From contig NC_090703.1 in assembly GCF_040954835.1 (NCBI RefSeq), positions 17,001,444 to 17,065,443 on the forward strand: 64,000 nucleotides of DNA, given 5' to 3'. Position 1 is the first letter of the stretch. Each line of letters starts with the position of its first letter. A program made the translations under genes and the position numbers. This document shows, piece by piece, positions 15,701-30,700 of this stretch. This DNA is from Lepisosteus oculatus. Its lineage: Eukaryota > Chordata > Actinopteri > Semionotiformes > Lepisosteidae. The notes beneath the pieces are model-generated. The model was not told where the DNA came from. It saw nothing but the letters and a program-made list of their open reading frames with translations, and ran no database searches.

Positions 15701-18700
15701 TTCCAGTGCAGGGGAGCATTCTATTTGTGTGATGGATTCCTGTCTAAAACCTCTATACCTACATAAAACATGTGGATCGTGACCAACAAAAAAAATCCAA
15801 GACTACTTCTGAGCTATTGAATGAAACTTTTGTTTAAAACTTATGTTAAGTGCGAAGCAAATTCACTGTCCTGCAAACAAAACAATCTGCTATTTACAGC
15901 AAGGCAAGGAATTTTCCAGGTTTTGTGCCTACTGGAACTCCCTTAAAATAATAATTAGATTAGATTAGGGCAAATTCATGAGAGGGAGAAGCCTTAATTG
16001 TGTTCAACCACTGTCATGTCAGAACGAGTGCTGGCTGGGAACTTAACCCACAGACCTAAAACTGCAAGTGCTTGACAGTGGAACTGTGGAACCCGTGGAA
16101 CCTGTGAGTTTTGAATGTTTTTTGAGACAGAGTGTCTGGGAGAGAGACTTACTGTAGTGTATAGCCTGAGAAATGTGATGTTTACAAAAAATCGTTAAGC
16201 AGCTTATCTGCATCGCTGTGAATAACAAGGGACTGTGAATACCACTGTTATAAACACAGAAAAGGACTTAAGCTTTTGTTTTGTGTTGTCCTCAGACTGT
16301 TAATAAAAGATCACTGTTGTCTACCTTCCAGCTGTATTTGTATCTGTTTTTCTGGGCCCTCCTATTTTAAAGATCCTGTTACACAACACCCAAATTCTTG
16401 GGTGTGTCAAAATATACTGGATAGTAATATATTACATAGAAACAATGTAAGGTTAATTCAACACTGAAAAGTAAAAAGAGGAAAACATTTTCAGCAGCGG
16501 TGTCTTCTTCGGGTATACTGCATATATATTTGGACTACATACAAGATGTTTCTAAAAACAAAATATTTATACCTGCAAAAACTGTCAAATGAAAACAATT
16601 TTGCTCCCATACAAAGGGAATATTTGTATGGTCTTTTAATTAGTATCACACAAATAATTTATCACTGTGCATTTTGAAGGATGTCAAATAATTTAAATGC
16701 AACAAAGGGGCTGTGAGGGTCAGGTATAGGTGGCACGCTTAGCCACAGTAACCACCTTTTATTTATAAGGGCTGTTACAAGCTGATATATGACTTAGAAG
16801 TAAGAGAGTTGGCGCAAGAAGTGTTCAGTTTCAAGTCTGCGGGTTAAGCGCCCAGCCAGTACTCATTCTGATGTGACCGTGGTTGAACACAGTTAAGGCT
16901 TTTTAACCACAGATCTACACTGTTTAGCACTTTTACACTCTTTGGTGTGGAACTGTCATTAACCATTTCAAATTTTGTTTGCAGCTCACGACAGAATTTG
17001 GCAGAGAACTGCATGTATCATACTGCAATAAATTCCACTTATGCTGCCACAGGCATTCCTTCTAGTTTTCCCTGAAGCAAAGCATTTTGTTTACTGTTAT
17101 CTGACATTACCATGCCAAGACTTACTTGTCAAAGTAGAAGTCTGGCTCTATCATTATTATGTGTCCCAGGAGTCCAAAACTAAAATTTCCAGAAAAATGC
17201 ACATGCAAATACTGACTCATATTGAAACTAGCAACAGCCAGAATAATATTCTTCCAGGGTAATATCAAGTGGGCCTCAAGTACAGAGGTCTTTTGAATTG
17301 GCACACAAATTGTCCATTATTTAGTGAATGGAAGCAGTCCAAAAACTGGCCATTTCAGCAAACCTTTGAAACTGCTATTACTGAAAAGGGAGCACATACT
17401 GTAGGTGTACTCAGGCTACACAGAAAATCTAAATTATCTTTTGGCAAGGCAAACAACCTGAAGAGAAAAGGACTGAGCAAGAAACAGTATAAAAGGCAGC
17501 TGGGATACTCTGTTCATGCATTACAATTTAGTTGTTCAGACTCACTATTGTAGCTCCATGAGTATGTGACGGACAGGAACAAATAATTTATATCTTGCAG
17601 GACTTGGTTAGTAAATGCAGTTTATGCTGTGGTATAACATACAATTCATTAAACATATTGTGAGAGATAATGTAGACATGAAAGTCTCTCACAATTATTG
17701 GGCCATGTTGCAGCTTTCCGCAGACACATGGTGGAAAGAGACCTTGATCCTCTGAAAAAGAGAACTTTGGTCTACTGCATATGACAAATATTTAGACTAG
17801 ACAGATATAAACTAAAATCTTATTCTTTGGAGAAACAAAAAACAATCTACCCAATATTTCACTGCAGGACTTTCCTGTTTACATCCTATTTTGTTCTTTA
17901 AAATTAAGTCTTGCATTAAAAGGGCAGGCAAGGTAACAACAATAATTCATTAAGGCCTTCAGCTTATATCAGCCCATAAGTCTTTTCTTTGTATAGCATG
18001 TGTTCTTTAATGAAATACTTTAGTTAGTGAAAACTTTAATCTGACCTGTTTAGAAAATGCATCTTAAAAGGTTAAACTACTGGAAAATAATTCAATTTAC
18101 TGACACAGCAATTGTTGACAAAGACACAGCTGTGTTCTTTTGCAACTCCTTTTAGGGAAAGACTCGGGAGCAATGCCTAAAGCTTCAATAACTTGAAAAT
18201 TTAAAAACTGGATTTGATCAAGATACTCTGACAATGCATTTTCAGTTCCAATATGACTGTGATTAACCTGTTAAATGTATTCGGTGAACACAAACATCCA
18301 GTCAGACTTATAGTATAACCCCTAATGATGTTTTAACTCCAATAAAGAAAAATATAGGACAGGGATATAAAGATAGAACATTCAAACAAAGTAATTTTAA
18401 GACACTCAAGCAGAGAAAAACATCTATCAATTCAGTAACCTATGAGCCTATTACTATCATAAAGACAATTACACCTCTTCTGTGTGTAAAGAGATTAGAC
18501 CATGTTTGTTCCAAAAGAATCTTAGCTGCAATGTAAGCCACTTCCTATAAAACCACAAAGCATGTAGACTGGCTAGAGCTGAAATCATCTCCAAATACCA
18601 CTCGAGCTATGATTAGGAGTTACTTCTGAAACCATTTCCTGTCACATTTTGAAGTTCCTTTTACCCTTTATCGAGGAAAACGTGAATGTTTTTAATTTAC

Positions 18701-21700
18701 GGGTCCAGAAAAGAACACCAAAATGAAACAACATTAGAAAAAAAAACAGCAACACATGGAGTTAATAGAACACAGTAGTCCAATGACATCATTGTCACAT
18801 AATTGACCTCCATTTTTTTCTTACGTATTAAGTGCCAAACTTGTTTGAAGCATTTGTGTGTCATTTATCATTTGTTATAGCATTTGAAGAACATTTCTGT
18901 TTCCAGACTGGCATACCATTTATCATAATTCTCCACTCAACTAATCATCATTTTCGAAACATAAAATTCTGTATCACCCGAGCTTATGTTGTCTCTTTCG
19001 AAAAGATAAAGGAACAAGCTGGTTTTAGCAGTTAATTTCAATAGCCTATGGAGTGTAATAAAATATCCAACCAATGTGAATTAAAAAAAAAGCAAGAGTA
19101 TTATTGGGTCTGTCTTGTCAAATTGCACAGCATTTATCACATTTTGTGAATTGCAGTCACTTTAGGTTTTACTATAAGCTGCTCAATCGCAGCTGGTGTC
19201 CGTAACAATAGGTTATTTGATGATATCATCCAACTTTGGCTGAAACATGTATTCCCTATAACTGTCCTCATCTGAGAACAGTATTCTCAGTTTGAAACCG
19301 AGCTACTACCCACCACACACAAAACAACAGATCTCAAATCCGAACCTCAGCGAGCACTACAAAATAGTCACAGGTGGCATACAAAACTACGTCATGATAA
19401 ACTGCTGAAATTTCCTCAAATTTTGGATGTTATTATCGGCAATAATTTCAATATAAACAAAAGGACTTAGACTGCATCCTGTTCTGTAGCTGTTGTGCTT
19501 CTGGACATAATTTTTGTGTCTTTTTTTCCCAGTTTTTAACAAACTCAAGCTGTTCTTTATGCTCAGCTGCATTTTATTCTATTGTACAAAAGTGCTGAGA
19601 GGCATTTTTGAAAGGCTGTTTATAAACCATTATTAAAGGTGCATTTCATGTTGATTTCATGTTTAACCATTATAAAATCCTGTTATTCTCTCTTTGTAAT
19701 TCACTATGGCTGCATTTACTCAGAGAGGTATTTAAAATATTAACCGTTGCTAAATAGGCTTTTCAGAAAAAGAAACACGATTTCCAAGTAAATAAATATG
19801 AAAAAGTATTTTTGGACGTCCCATTGGCTCAGAAGATAAGGTTGGGTCCTGTTGTTCAAGTATATTCAACTATAGGGCAGAGAACAACTGGGAGCCCTTA
19901 GAAAATGTTTTACAGTACATTGTGTAAGATCAATAATCACACATGGAACCCATTTTCAGCAGCTCTGACAGAGGTGATGGAGGGTCTGCTGACCTGCAGT
20001 TCTGAATGTAATACTTTTAATTGACAAGAGGATTATTGGCAATAATTATACATTTTAAACGATGCATTGCTGCCTTGCAGTGCTAGGAGGTCTGTATTCA
20101 ATACCTTGCGTGCTATCTGTGCGGAGATTGCATGTTCTTCTTGCATTTCCTCCAGGTTTACTCCACTTTCCTTCCACAGTCCAAAGGCATACTGATACAC
20201 TCATTGGCTTCTTTTATAAATTGGCCCTGTCATGAGTGTGTAAGTGTGTTTATATCTGCGTATGCCCTGCAATGGACTAGTGCCCTACCCAGGGTGTACT
20301 CTACCTTATGTATAGTGCTTCCTAGGACAGGCCCTGGGCCACCGTGACCATGAACTGAATAAGACGATATTGAAAGTGGTGTGAAAACAATGAATTGAGA
20401 AATGACTTCAATTTAAATTAAAATTAATTCACAAGTGCTTTCTGAAAACAGGTCCTTCTACTAGAAGATGTTGAATTCCTTTGCTGCAGTCCAATACGTC
20501 TTAGATCAGAGTTACAGTAGGTGAAACTGCAACCAGGGATTCCCAAGGATCTGTGTCCAATTGAGCAAGCTTCCACAGGGCTGAGTGGTCAGAAAGCAAG
20601 CACATAGAAGGATATGAGAGTTCCTGACATTGCACATGCTGCGATGAAGCAGTGAGATGACTTGATTCACTATAGGTGATTTTTTTATAAAAAGTACTAC
20701 AATTACTTACCAATAAAAATACTGATAAATCTGATAAGTGAATGTAAGAGAATGAATTAAAGATGTGAGGGAGGGATATAGAGGTGTATTTCGCAGAGAC
20801 AGCACTGTGCAGAGGTATTCATGTAGAAGCACTAATACTAATGTTTTACGTTAACATCAGACCTCTACATTAACACATTCTGACAAATCTGAGGATTTTA
20901 TTTTACAAAAAATAAGCCATGCAAGCAGAAAGGTTTTTACAAGACGCTGGTGTAAAATAGGAACTGTCTGTTCAGATGAGGTAATATAATTGATAGAAAA
21001 AAGTAATGATCCACCTTTCTCTATGACAATGGAATACAAAGGAAAATAAAATGGAAATAAGCTGAATAAGAAAGGTATAGAGTATGGAAACATTTTAACT
21101 TCTAAAAGATGCAATATTGGCTAAGCCTGAGTTACTTCTGAACTAACAACATGATTTTCAGTTACACTTGTTTGCATGGAGGCTGATAAAAGTATAATAG
21201 TCTTTCATAACTAGAAATTCTTAGGGTCTCGTAGAACAGCTGTCCATCACAATCTCCTTAATAATACTGCCGGCCTCTTAATGAGTAATCACTGAAGCTG
21301 GAAACTCCTCGTTATTGTATATAACTTTGTAATCTCTCCAAATATCTGTCTTAAGCTACATCTGACAATAACACCACAACCCACTGTAAGTGTACGAACA
21401 AATACTCAGAAATGTAAATCGAAGCAAAGTTTTGAGCCATACCACTTGTGACATTCAGCGCTTTGGTCATCCTTCAGGAGAGCTGCTTCTGCTTCTTCTC
21501 GACCTATAGGGAAAAGATACAGAAGAGATGAGAAACATTAGAATGGTCTTCACTTTTGTTTTTCAACTCTAACATTTCTATGATATATAAGAGAGCAGAG
21601 GCCATAATCATAACATCAATACACATGCACATCAGAGATTATAAATGTTGAACATATATTGATGCAGGACTTCCTTTCCGTAAAAGGCCCTTTGCAAACT

Positions 21701-24700
21701 AAAAGCAGCTAACAAATACTGGATTTATAATTTGTAGTTGACCAGGTTTGGAGAGAGATAGTACGTTTAAATTCAATCTGCAAAGTAAAGGCATTCTCCT
21801 CAGGTTAAAGGCACTAGATAGGCAGCAGTTCTCTTTTTAAAATGTAGAATCACCATTTATTTTTGGTTGATTCAAATCGCCAATTGACAGTGCTAATCTT
21901 GGCTCACAGCTATGAACCCAGTACCAGCAGAGGGGAAAGAATGAGGAAGGGTAGTCAGACTCCTCTGTCTCTCCACTTTCAACCCACTTGTCTTTTAACA
22001 CATCACAGGCCACAAAGTCTCATAACGAAGTCTGAGCAGTCCCTCACTGACAGTACAGCAGACACACAGGCATCCTTGAGACTGCAGGGCTGAGAGAGCT
22101 CTGGCCTACTAATTTCATTCTAAAGCAAGCAGCACACAGTGGAATCCCCATCACAGACAGATGGTAACATGACACTCTCAAACCCACAATCCTACAGGTG
22201 AGCCTGTACTTGGACAAGCACCTTTACTGCTTGAGCTACTCTGGAAGCCTTTAAACCCTAAGCTCGCATGTGACTTAACTAAGAGATGTTTTTCTCTATT
22301 TTATTTTTCTCTAAATGTGTTTCTCTTCAATGTACTGTAAATTTTGCCCAATTTCTTTAATAGTACTTCTTTTTACGTACTCCTTTCAGAATTATTAATT
22401 GTTGGCCACTGACCTACGACACTCAAAATTATAGTGGAGTCACATTACGGATAAAGAACCTATTCAACATTTTTATATTGGGTAAGATCAGAGAACAAAA
22501 CTGTTTGAATTAGGTGACACACCCCAAAAGAAATACCACACTATGCCTCTGTATGACTTTAAAAGAATACAAAATGATGTGCCTTTTACTTATTCATAAG
22601 TCAGTGAATGAAAAAATATATTTCCTCTGATAGTAACACAAGTTACTTCTTTTGTACTTTACAAATTCAAAGCAAAATCCATCTTCTCCAAAGAAATTAA
22701 TGGGCAGGATTCCACTGTCGCCCATAATAATTAGCAGTTGTATGGAAGATGTGATATTGTTTAGAGAATTTGAGATCACTTAAGGTTAAAACAGAGACAT
22801 GCACACTGACCAGACTTAGAGTGGAGGGGTCAAAGAAAAGGGTTAAGGTCACTGCGGTAAAAACACAGAGACTTTCACACAGTAGCTTGAAAAAATAATC
22901 CAAATGGTGTGCGAAACAGTACTGAAACAAAGGGCGGACTGTAATGAAAAGAGATGTAAACATCTTTCTTTATAGAAGGGTTAATGAGGAGCAGCTGGTA
23001 GAGGTACAGGCCATCTGAAATCAATAATGCAGAAGAAAAAACAGCCATGGTTTCCCTCAGGTGGACAAACACACCAACAGGCCTCACCCTGTCAACACCA
23101 AAAAAGCACACCTGCATAAAACTGCAGATATGGAAAAAAAAATCAGACACCTCATTGTTCTTTAAAAATTAAATACAAATTCAAGTGAAAACAAGAATAT
23201 AATAGGCAAATGAAGAATGCAGAGTAGAGTGTTCACCGTGTGTAAAAAACAGGAAGGATAATTTTGTTCAAAAAAGGAATATTCTTCCTTCCAGTCTATT
23301 TTGAGAAAACATTTAATGAAAAATGAAAAACAAATTAGTTATGGAAAAATATTTGTACTGTTGTGTTCTAGTCTAGACTGACTAAAGAATAAATGGTATA
23401 AAAGGTAAATGACAGTTGGGTATGGTAAAATCTGATGACACAGCACCTATATTCAGAAACTCCATTCTCTGGCAACATTCACAACAAGGTCCATTACTCA
23501 AGTCAGACAAGCAATGGAAACAGGCAAATTTCTCCCATTTGCAGTGAGGCAACAACATGCAGATCTGCCAATGAATAATCTCAATACCACCACCATTTGA
23601 ACACAACCTTCAAAAGATTCAGCATTATAGGTGGAAGACACATTTTAAAAAAAATATGCGCGATGATAATGCCTTTAAGCATGACTGAGTCATATTTGGA
23701 GCTAAAAGAACATTTCCATTCTGTTTACTACCTGGACTACATACAGTACACATAAAATGTACACGTTGCCAAAACAGGAAGCTATTCAAACAATTAGTCA
23801 AACAGAAAAATTGTAACAAAATGAGCAATTGATTTCTGAAATATTATTCACTTCAAAAGTAAACATAGAAAAGGATCATTTGTATTAGTAATAAACTTTT
23901 TCTGAGATAACATTTATAGATGTTTTGTCTACAACAAATACAAATCCTGAACATTTTTCTCTATTCTTTCCCCAAAATAAAGGTCAAAGGAAACACCTCA
24001 CCAGGAGATAAAAAGCATCGCCTATTAATAACAAAATGTTCTCAGGTGTTAATAGCCTACACATACATTACAAATAAAACATTAAATGTTTACTCATACA
24101 TTATTTTACTTTTTTTGTCTTAAAGCTAGCACATGAGATGTGACTTTTCTTTAATGTCCATAATTCCAAAGCTATTCTTATCTCTGTATGGGGAAAATAA
24201 AAAAATAACAATTCTGTTAAGCGTCATAGAAAGGATAGCTAAGTTAGAAACACCACATAGGCCCCAAAGGGTCAAAAGCTCTGTTCTGGTTTCTGAGGTA
24301 ACAAGAACAACTGCAAATCATGAACTGTTCATGATTAATCAAAGTGGAAGAAAACAAGGCCCTTAGCTAGAGAAGGCCTCATCTTACAGAAAACAAGGAA
24401 GTCAGCATGCCTCACTAAATCATCAGTTTAACTTTTATCCATGCTGCAAAAGGCATCAATTATAGCTTTCCAAGAATACAAATCAGCCCCTTAGCAGTAC
24501 TAAATACAAAACTGCTGTAACAAAACATTGGAAAAGGTGGAAATCCTTTCGCACCTATCAAAAACAAGAGAAAAATACAGACTGCAGTGGGGTACAAGTT
24601 TGAAGGAATTCCACAACACAGCCAGGAGTCCCTTCAGAACAAAACCAGGTTTGCTGGTTTCTGGACAAGTGCTGGTTGGAGAAGCCCAATCTGTGCTTGA

Positions 24701-27700
24701 TCTCAGTCAGAGCAGGTCTGTGCCATGGTTGATTTTGTGCCAGGCAAGCTGTTGTCCATTTAGTGCACCAGGCCCTGCCCAAGGCGTCTGTTCTTATTCC
24801 CACTTCCTCAACTGATGCCAAAAAAAGACTGAAGGAATGGTAACATATTGTTCTGAAACTTCGCTCAACTGCATTGGGAAACTCTTTCATCTTCTAAGAC
24901 CTGCCCTCGTGAAAGCCTTCATTACACATTTTATCCCATTAGCTATGAGTTAGTTACCATGTTTGTGCTACAGATGTAAAAGCTTTTCTTACAGCTTCAC
25001 AGATTGCATTGATCACTGACATGAAACAGCTGCATCAAGCTCCGTGCACAAGGTATCGGGGGAAAAACGAGACAGAATGAAGCCCATGCAAAATAAATTG
25101 ATAACATGGGAATAAATACAGACTGTTGACAAAATCTGTCCTTAAAACAGGAATATTTACTAGGTATCACAATTGCAACAGAAAGCAACAGGAAAAAAAC
25201 CAACAAAATTCTTAAGTCATATCACATAGGTCATGATTCTTTTATAAAGTTATGCTGATAAACAGAAACGCAAATTAATTGCAATTGTATTTCACCTATC
25301 TTTTTTTTTTCACACACCATTTCAATAAAAATGATCATTAATGCTTTTGTCAATCAACCGGTATGAAATTGTAGCATATTTATGACATTGTCATTTATTG
25401 ATTAATAACTACTTGCAGGATTGCCGCCCTTTCCTGAAGCAGACATTTAGTAGAATTCGCCCAGTATTATACTATGAAAATGTCAATTAAAGAAGCAAAA
25501 ATGATCTAGTAAAGTGGCAAATAAGTGCAGCAAACACTCATCACCATAGGCTTCCCTTAATGTAGATTTTCACAGGGAACCTTTAAGAAATACTGGGCTA
25601 AACCATCCACAGTCACTCAGTCTATTACCTGCCTACAGTGTGGTAAAGACTTCCCCTTAAAGCAATTCTCTTGAGCCTTTTCTCTTTTCTCTTTTTTTTC
25701 TCAATTCTCTTTTTGCTCAGCATCATTTGACACTCTGCCCTTCTAGTTCTCCCCAGTCAGACATTCACCCCCCTAACCTCCGCTCTGAATCTGCAAATGT
25801 CTTTCCCAGGTTTGACCATTTGTAATGTGGATGTCTCCTGTTGCCTCTACCCACAGGTCATCACAGCATATAAATCCTTACACTCTGTAGGACTGTCATA
25901 CAAGACCCCTGTAGGCCCTGGCTTTTACCACTACAGACTTTCTTGTTATAGCTGCCTGGTCTACAATGAGAATACCTCACTTGTTTCGAGTTAAATCAGT
26001 TAATGCAGGCATTAGTCTTCTGCAGATGAAGTCAAGTTAAAGTTTTACTTTCCTCATCATCCTTATTGACAGCTCGGGGGGACTGAGCTGTCTGTTTTTC
26101 ATCCATGTCTGCAAAAACTGCGTCCAGAATAGTTGGTTTATTAACCAAATTTCTAGTCAGATGCTGCAGTAACATATTGGGCCATTCAACCTAAATAACC
26201 TGCCGAGATGTCCTCTGGCATCAGAATCAACTTATAATTAGTGATTAAAGTGAATGGAGTGCAAAGTCCATTTTGAGTAATCAATTTGCTGTTCTAACTA
26301 GAATAAAACTTCTGCTGTGATAAAGATATTGATCTCTCAATTCACTTCTGTATCAGGTCCATTTTCCCATGAATATGCATAAGACTAACAGTTTAACAGG
26401 TCAAAGTTCTACAGTAAATTAAGTTGATCGAAATTTACAGGAAACCTCTGTCAGTCTGTGATTTATAAACAATATTTTTAATGTGCTTCAACTCTGTAAT
26501 GTTCCTGTCTGTGCTTGCACCTATATTTAATTCTAAATGCAGGGTGATTTTTTATTAATTTGACTATTCTTAAATGGTTATATGCAAACTTAAGTGCACA
26601 CTTAAAAGTACAGAAATCCTTAAACACTGAACCACGCCTGGCTCGAGAGGCAATCTTGAGGCTTCTAGAACATTCTCAGAAGCCAGAAACTTCTCGGACA
26701 GTCTCCATTACTCAATTAAAAATTCATGCATGCGTTTTTTTCTTCAGCCTTACCCACCACATCTCATCCCAGTTCTCTATTTACTCTGCACCCCTGCATC
26801 GGACTATGCATGATCACAGTCTTTTGCTGCTTTTAGTTGGCATGTGCATGTTAAAATCATTATACACACGTAAACACAAATAAGGGAAGACAGCACTGTA
26901 AAATCATTAACTTCATTCTTGGCATCGGATTTACCAATCATCACCATCAACAGAATGTAAAGTAGTTCATGTGCATACAATACCCATCACATCTACCTGA
27001 CTATTACCGTTATCAGTAACTAAAAAGGAATGCACTTCATGTTTGTTTTTAATATAGTCCCTTTTATAATGGAAAACTGCAGCACTGCATTTATTTTCTG
27101 TCATGCTCTGTTGTTATGTTTACTTACAAGGCATATTAGGTATACTCATGGTATATACAGTATATCTAGTGTAGAGGAGACTTTTCACAGTGTATTTGTC
27201 TTTTATTATCTGCGGGCAGTTCAGGAACATATTCCCTGGGAATGTGGAGGACTAGATGTATATTTACTGTATATATGATTTCATTATTCCATAGAGTTTA
27301 GATTTTTTGTATGAAAGGTGCTTTTTTAGAAAATATTTTTTTACCTGAAATGAAAAGTATAGGCTGCATATGCTTTTTAGTCAGAACCTTGTCTCATCCG
27401 AAAGACAGAGTCCACTGCAGTCTAGTGTCCCCGTCACTATACTGGGGCATTAGGACCCACACAGACCACAGAGTGGGTGCTCCCCACTGGCCCCGCTAAC
27501 ACCTTTTCCAGCAGCAACCACAGCTTCCCAGGAGGTCTCCCATCCAGGTACTGACCAGGCTCAGCCCTGCTTAGCTTATGTGGGCTACCACTTGTGAGCT
27601 GCAGGCTGCAGCTAATCCCATTAGTTAATTAAATTAATTAAACTGTAAGCTTCCACTTCTCCACTCACAGTCCTGAATATCTGTTGATCAATGATAAAAG

Positions 27701-30700
27701 CTCACAAAACCTTAATAAGATGTGTAGCACAAACCCTTTTTGACAAAATAGAAGATCACACGCTATACTGAACTTTCTGGCTCTTGCTGTTTGGAAGAAA
27801 CTGAAATGTTAGGTAAGTTGTCTCTCAATCCCTGGCCAAGGAAGGAGAAAATGAAGTACATCACCTTGTTCAGCGTAGGATTTCCTCTCTTCTTTGTCTT
27901 CTGTGATCTCACACATGTCATTATAGGAACGTGCCAGTCGCCATTGGAATTCTTTACTATCGCCATACTGAGGGGGGAATAGTATACCCAAAGTTAAGAG
28001 GATAACTTGCTTATAGCTAATAACAGATCTTGACTAGGTCCTGTCCCAGCAACACCGTTACCACCTTCTAGCCTAAATTACCTGGCCTACATCAAGAGTC
28101 CCTTTAATTCAAACGATGACGTATTCTCTCATTTCTCGATTTTTTGCAGTGAGACTGCTGCTGTACAGTATAATGAATGGCATGCCCCACCCACTGGAGA
28201 AATGCATTACTGTGGTTGAAGAAGTGGGTCCTCACCTATATGTTTAGAGCTCTGGGATAGAAAAGAGCTATATAGCTGCAAGAAAGTTACGTAGAGCTAT
28301 ATTTTCTGTGTTTTACCAATGTAAAGCAGAAATGAGTGGGAAGGCAACTGAAATAAACATTTTAAGCCACTTCTGCATGAATTTGGTAATTCTCTCAGCC
28401 CGATTTTAAGGTGCTATTTGTATACAGTTCTCAAAGTTACTTCCCCAAAACAAAATTCTAAATAATCTTTAGGGTTTTTACCTTTTAATATATTTTATTG
28501 TAAACTGGTAGAGCTTATCCCTTCTTGCCCATAAAGAAAATTAACTGTTAACTGGTTCCAGGCCCATGCTTACTCTTTTGTGACCACAAGAGTTAATACC
28601 AAAGTGCAGCAACTGCTCAAGTGTACGTGCTACTTCAGAAGTGTACCACAGTGGAAATATTTGAACAATGTTAAAATGGGTAAAACGAAAGCCACAGAAG
28701 TTTTAGCTCATATTATGCAACAGCTGCTTCGACTAACTACTGGTTAACAGGATATGTTCCTAAAATTCAACAATTCTGCAGAATTCATCCAATTATAGCA
28801 CAGTGTTCCCTGCCATGCTTGTATCAGGGTCTTGGCATTTCCTTCCTCTCGATGTGTGAAATATTGCTTCCTTCAAAGAATTTTTAATTTAAGATAAAAG
28901 CTCTTCAAAGCTTTCGATTACATGTTTTTAACATTTTGAGTCCCTTGCTGTTGTCTTGTTACAATTGCCTGATGATAACCTCAGTAATGCTGCCAAACTA
29001 AGAATGTTATAAACTAGGAAATTCTATAAATGTTCTTTTATCTACCCATTAGCAAACGTTCGCTTTTAAAACAGCCATTATATATACTTAAATATATATA
29101 CATTTCGATCCAATGTTAAACTTGTTGTTTTGTCTCACTCTAAATTGTTTCTTATCAATCACATTACAAAGGTTAGATTTGAACAATCTTACATATAAAG
29201 CTCAATGTGTATGTCTGTCATGTGTCCATTCTAATACTGCTCATCCAATTAGTACCAATCTGGCACTTAGATGATGAAGGACAGAAGGGTTTAAAACATA
29301 TATTTTATGGATTCCTGTAGCACATGTACACATTGTATAAAATATGACCCAATTCAAAATTTGAATTTATCCTATTTTGAATGTCAATCAAATAGCAGCA
29401 TAGGTATATTCCAATAATGCTTTTTTAAAATAATCTACATTAGTAGCCTTACTATTGTTATTGTTTACCTAATCAGCACCACATTTGGGACACAAGTGCA
29501 GAATTATGACAAAAGAGTCTTAGAATTAAATTGTGAATCTGTGCCTGTCAACGTGGCAGCATTGTTTTATGCATTTTTGTGCAAAGTCTAACATTTATGG
29601 TTATGTAGTTATTCTAACTCCCAGAAAATGTGGCACACAGAAACAGGCTAGCTTGTTCATTTCCTTCCCTGGGTAAAGCCAGGTACCACAGCTAGTAACT
29701 TTTGTGTGTGACAGGACAAAAAAAACACTCATTAGAAGTACAAAGTCTTTGTTTATATGGCTTGGGTACAAAGTAACGATTACAGATACATATCGACACT
29801 TTAGAGCAAGAATATAGCCATGCCAATTTGAGCCAGAATTTCTGACAGAGGGAGAAAGCTGGCGTTTCTTTGACGGGATCAATGATTTGGCTTAAGCTGA
29901 AAAAAGCTTTATAATGCTCTACACTGAATATTGATGCTGAAGTCTGAACTACATCCACAGCTTTGATCTACTTCCACATACGGTTGGGGGTACAAGAGCA
30001 GCTTCAACATAATTTCACATGGAGTTGTGGGATTGTAACCTGCCGTGTAGGGTTACTAAAGATATCGTGCCAAAGGATCTTCATCTATGGTAGAGGAAGC
30101 AAGATTTTTGGCCATTTGGATTTGTCAAGTAGAGTTAATTTAAGTGTTCCTGACACTACGCACATTGAGGTATTGAGTTGGAGGTTAAAAGGTTTGGTGT
30201 GTCTCCTACAAGATCACATGAGCACAATGGATTCTGCTGCAGAATGTAATTGGTTGAAAGGGTCTGTGGATAGAAGCCCCATGATATCCAGACAGCTTTC
30301 TCTAAACCAAAACAAGAATCTTCTATTATGTTAAAACATGCCTTTTCTTGGGGGTACAGACAACAACATGTTTTTTTTTATTACTCAACGGGTGTTAAAC
30401 TGATACATTATCTGTAACTTACAGTCATTCCATTATTTCTCAATCAATACTATCAACATTGTCTTGTTAGATAAGAACAGCATTCTAAAGACGACTGGAC
30501 TAGCCCAGAACAAACCCTTAACCCAAACCCAAACCCAAACATCTGTGGAGTGAAACTGTGTGAATGGTTGACCAGGGTTCAGTGTACCCAGTAGCTAGGG
30601 ACCAGCTACATCAGGCAGGGTACAGCAACTACATTTAATCTTCATAGTTTATCAAATGTAACTTTAAAGCAGCTTTTGTGAAATCATGCTCCATGACGTG

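Larger units (their letters stand above)
758..21442 (-). other. RMDN3 intron 6, 20.7 kb
   Basis: This long AT-rich intron contains many short open frames on both strands, none with a recognisable protein domain, so I call no gene in it. It does hold a 14-base poly-C run at 4878-4891, a solo repeat end at about 8978-9052, an element with long inverted arms at 15991-16900 (with a degenerate repeat copy inside at 16449-16518), and a V-SINE-like copy at 20066-20399. The remaining stretches (about 760-8970, 9060-15980 and 16910-20060) show nothing I can classify. Confidence 0.75.

Noticed and set aside
24528..24890. Overlapping open frames on both strands
   Set aside because: Neither has a known domain; open on both strands because of a locally stop-poor sequence.
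27524..27577. Possible 5S rRNA gene on the minus strand
   Set aside because: Only the internal promoter half resembles 5S, and it continues into SINE body sequence.
29963..30334. 123-residue open frame on the plus strand
   Set aside because: No family resemblance; sits in an RMDN3 intron; length is within chance for a 64-kb window.
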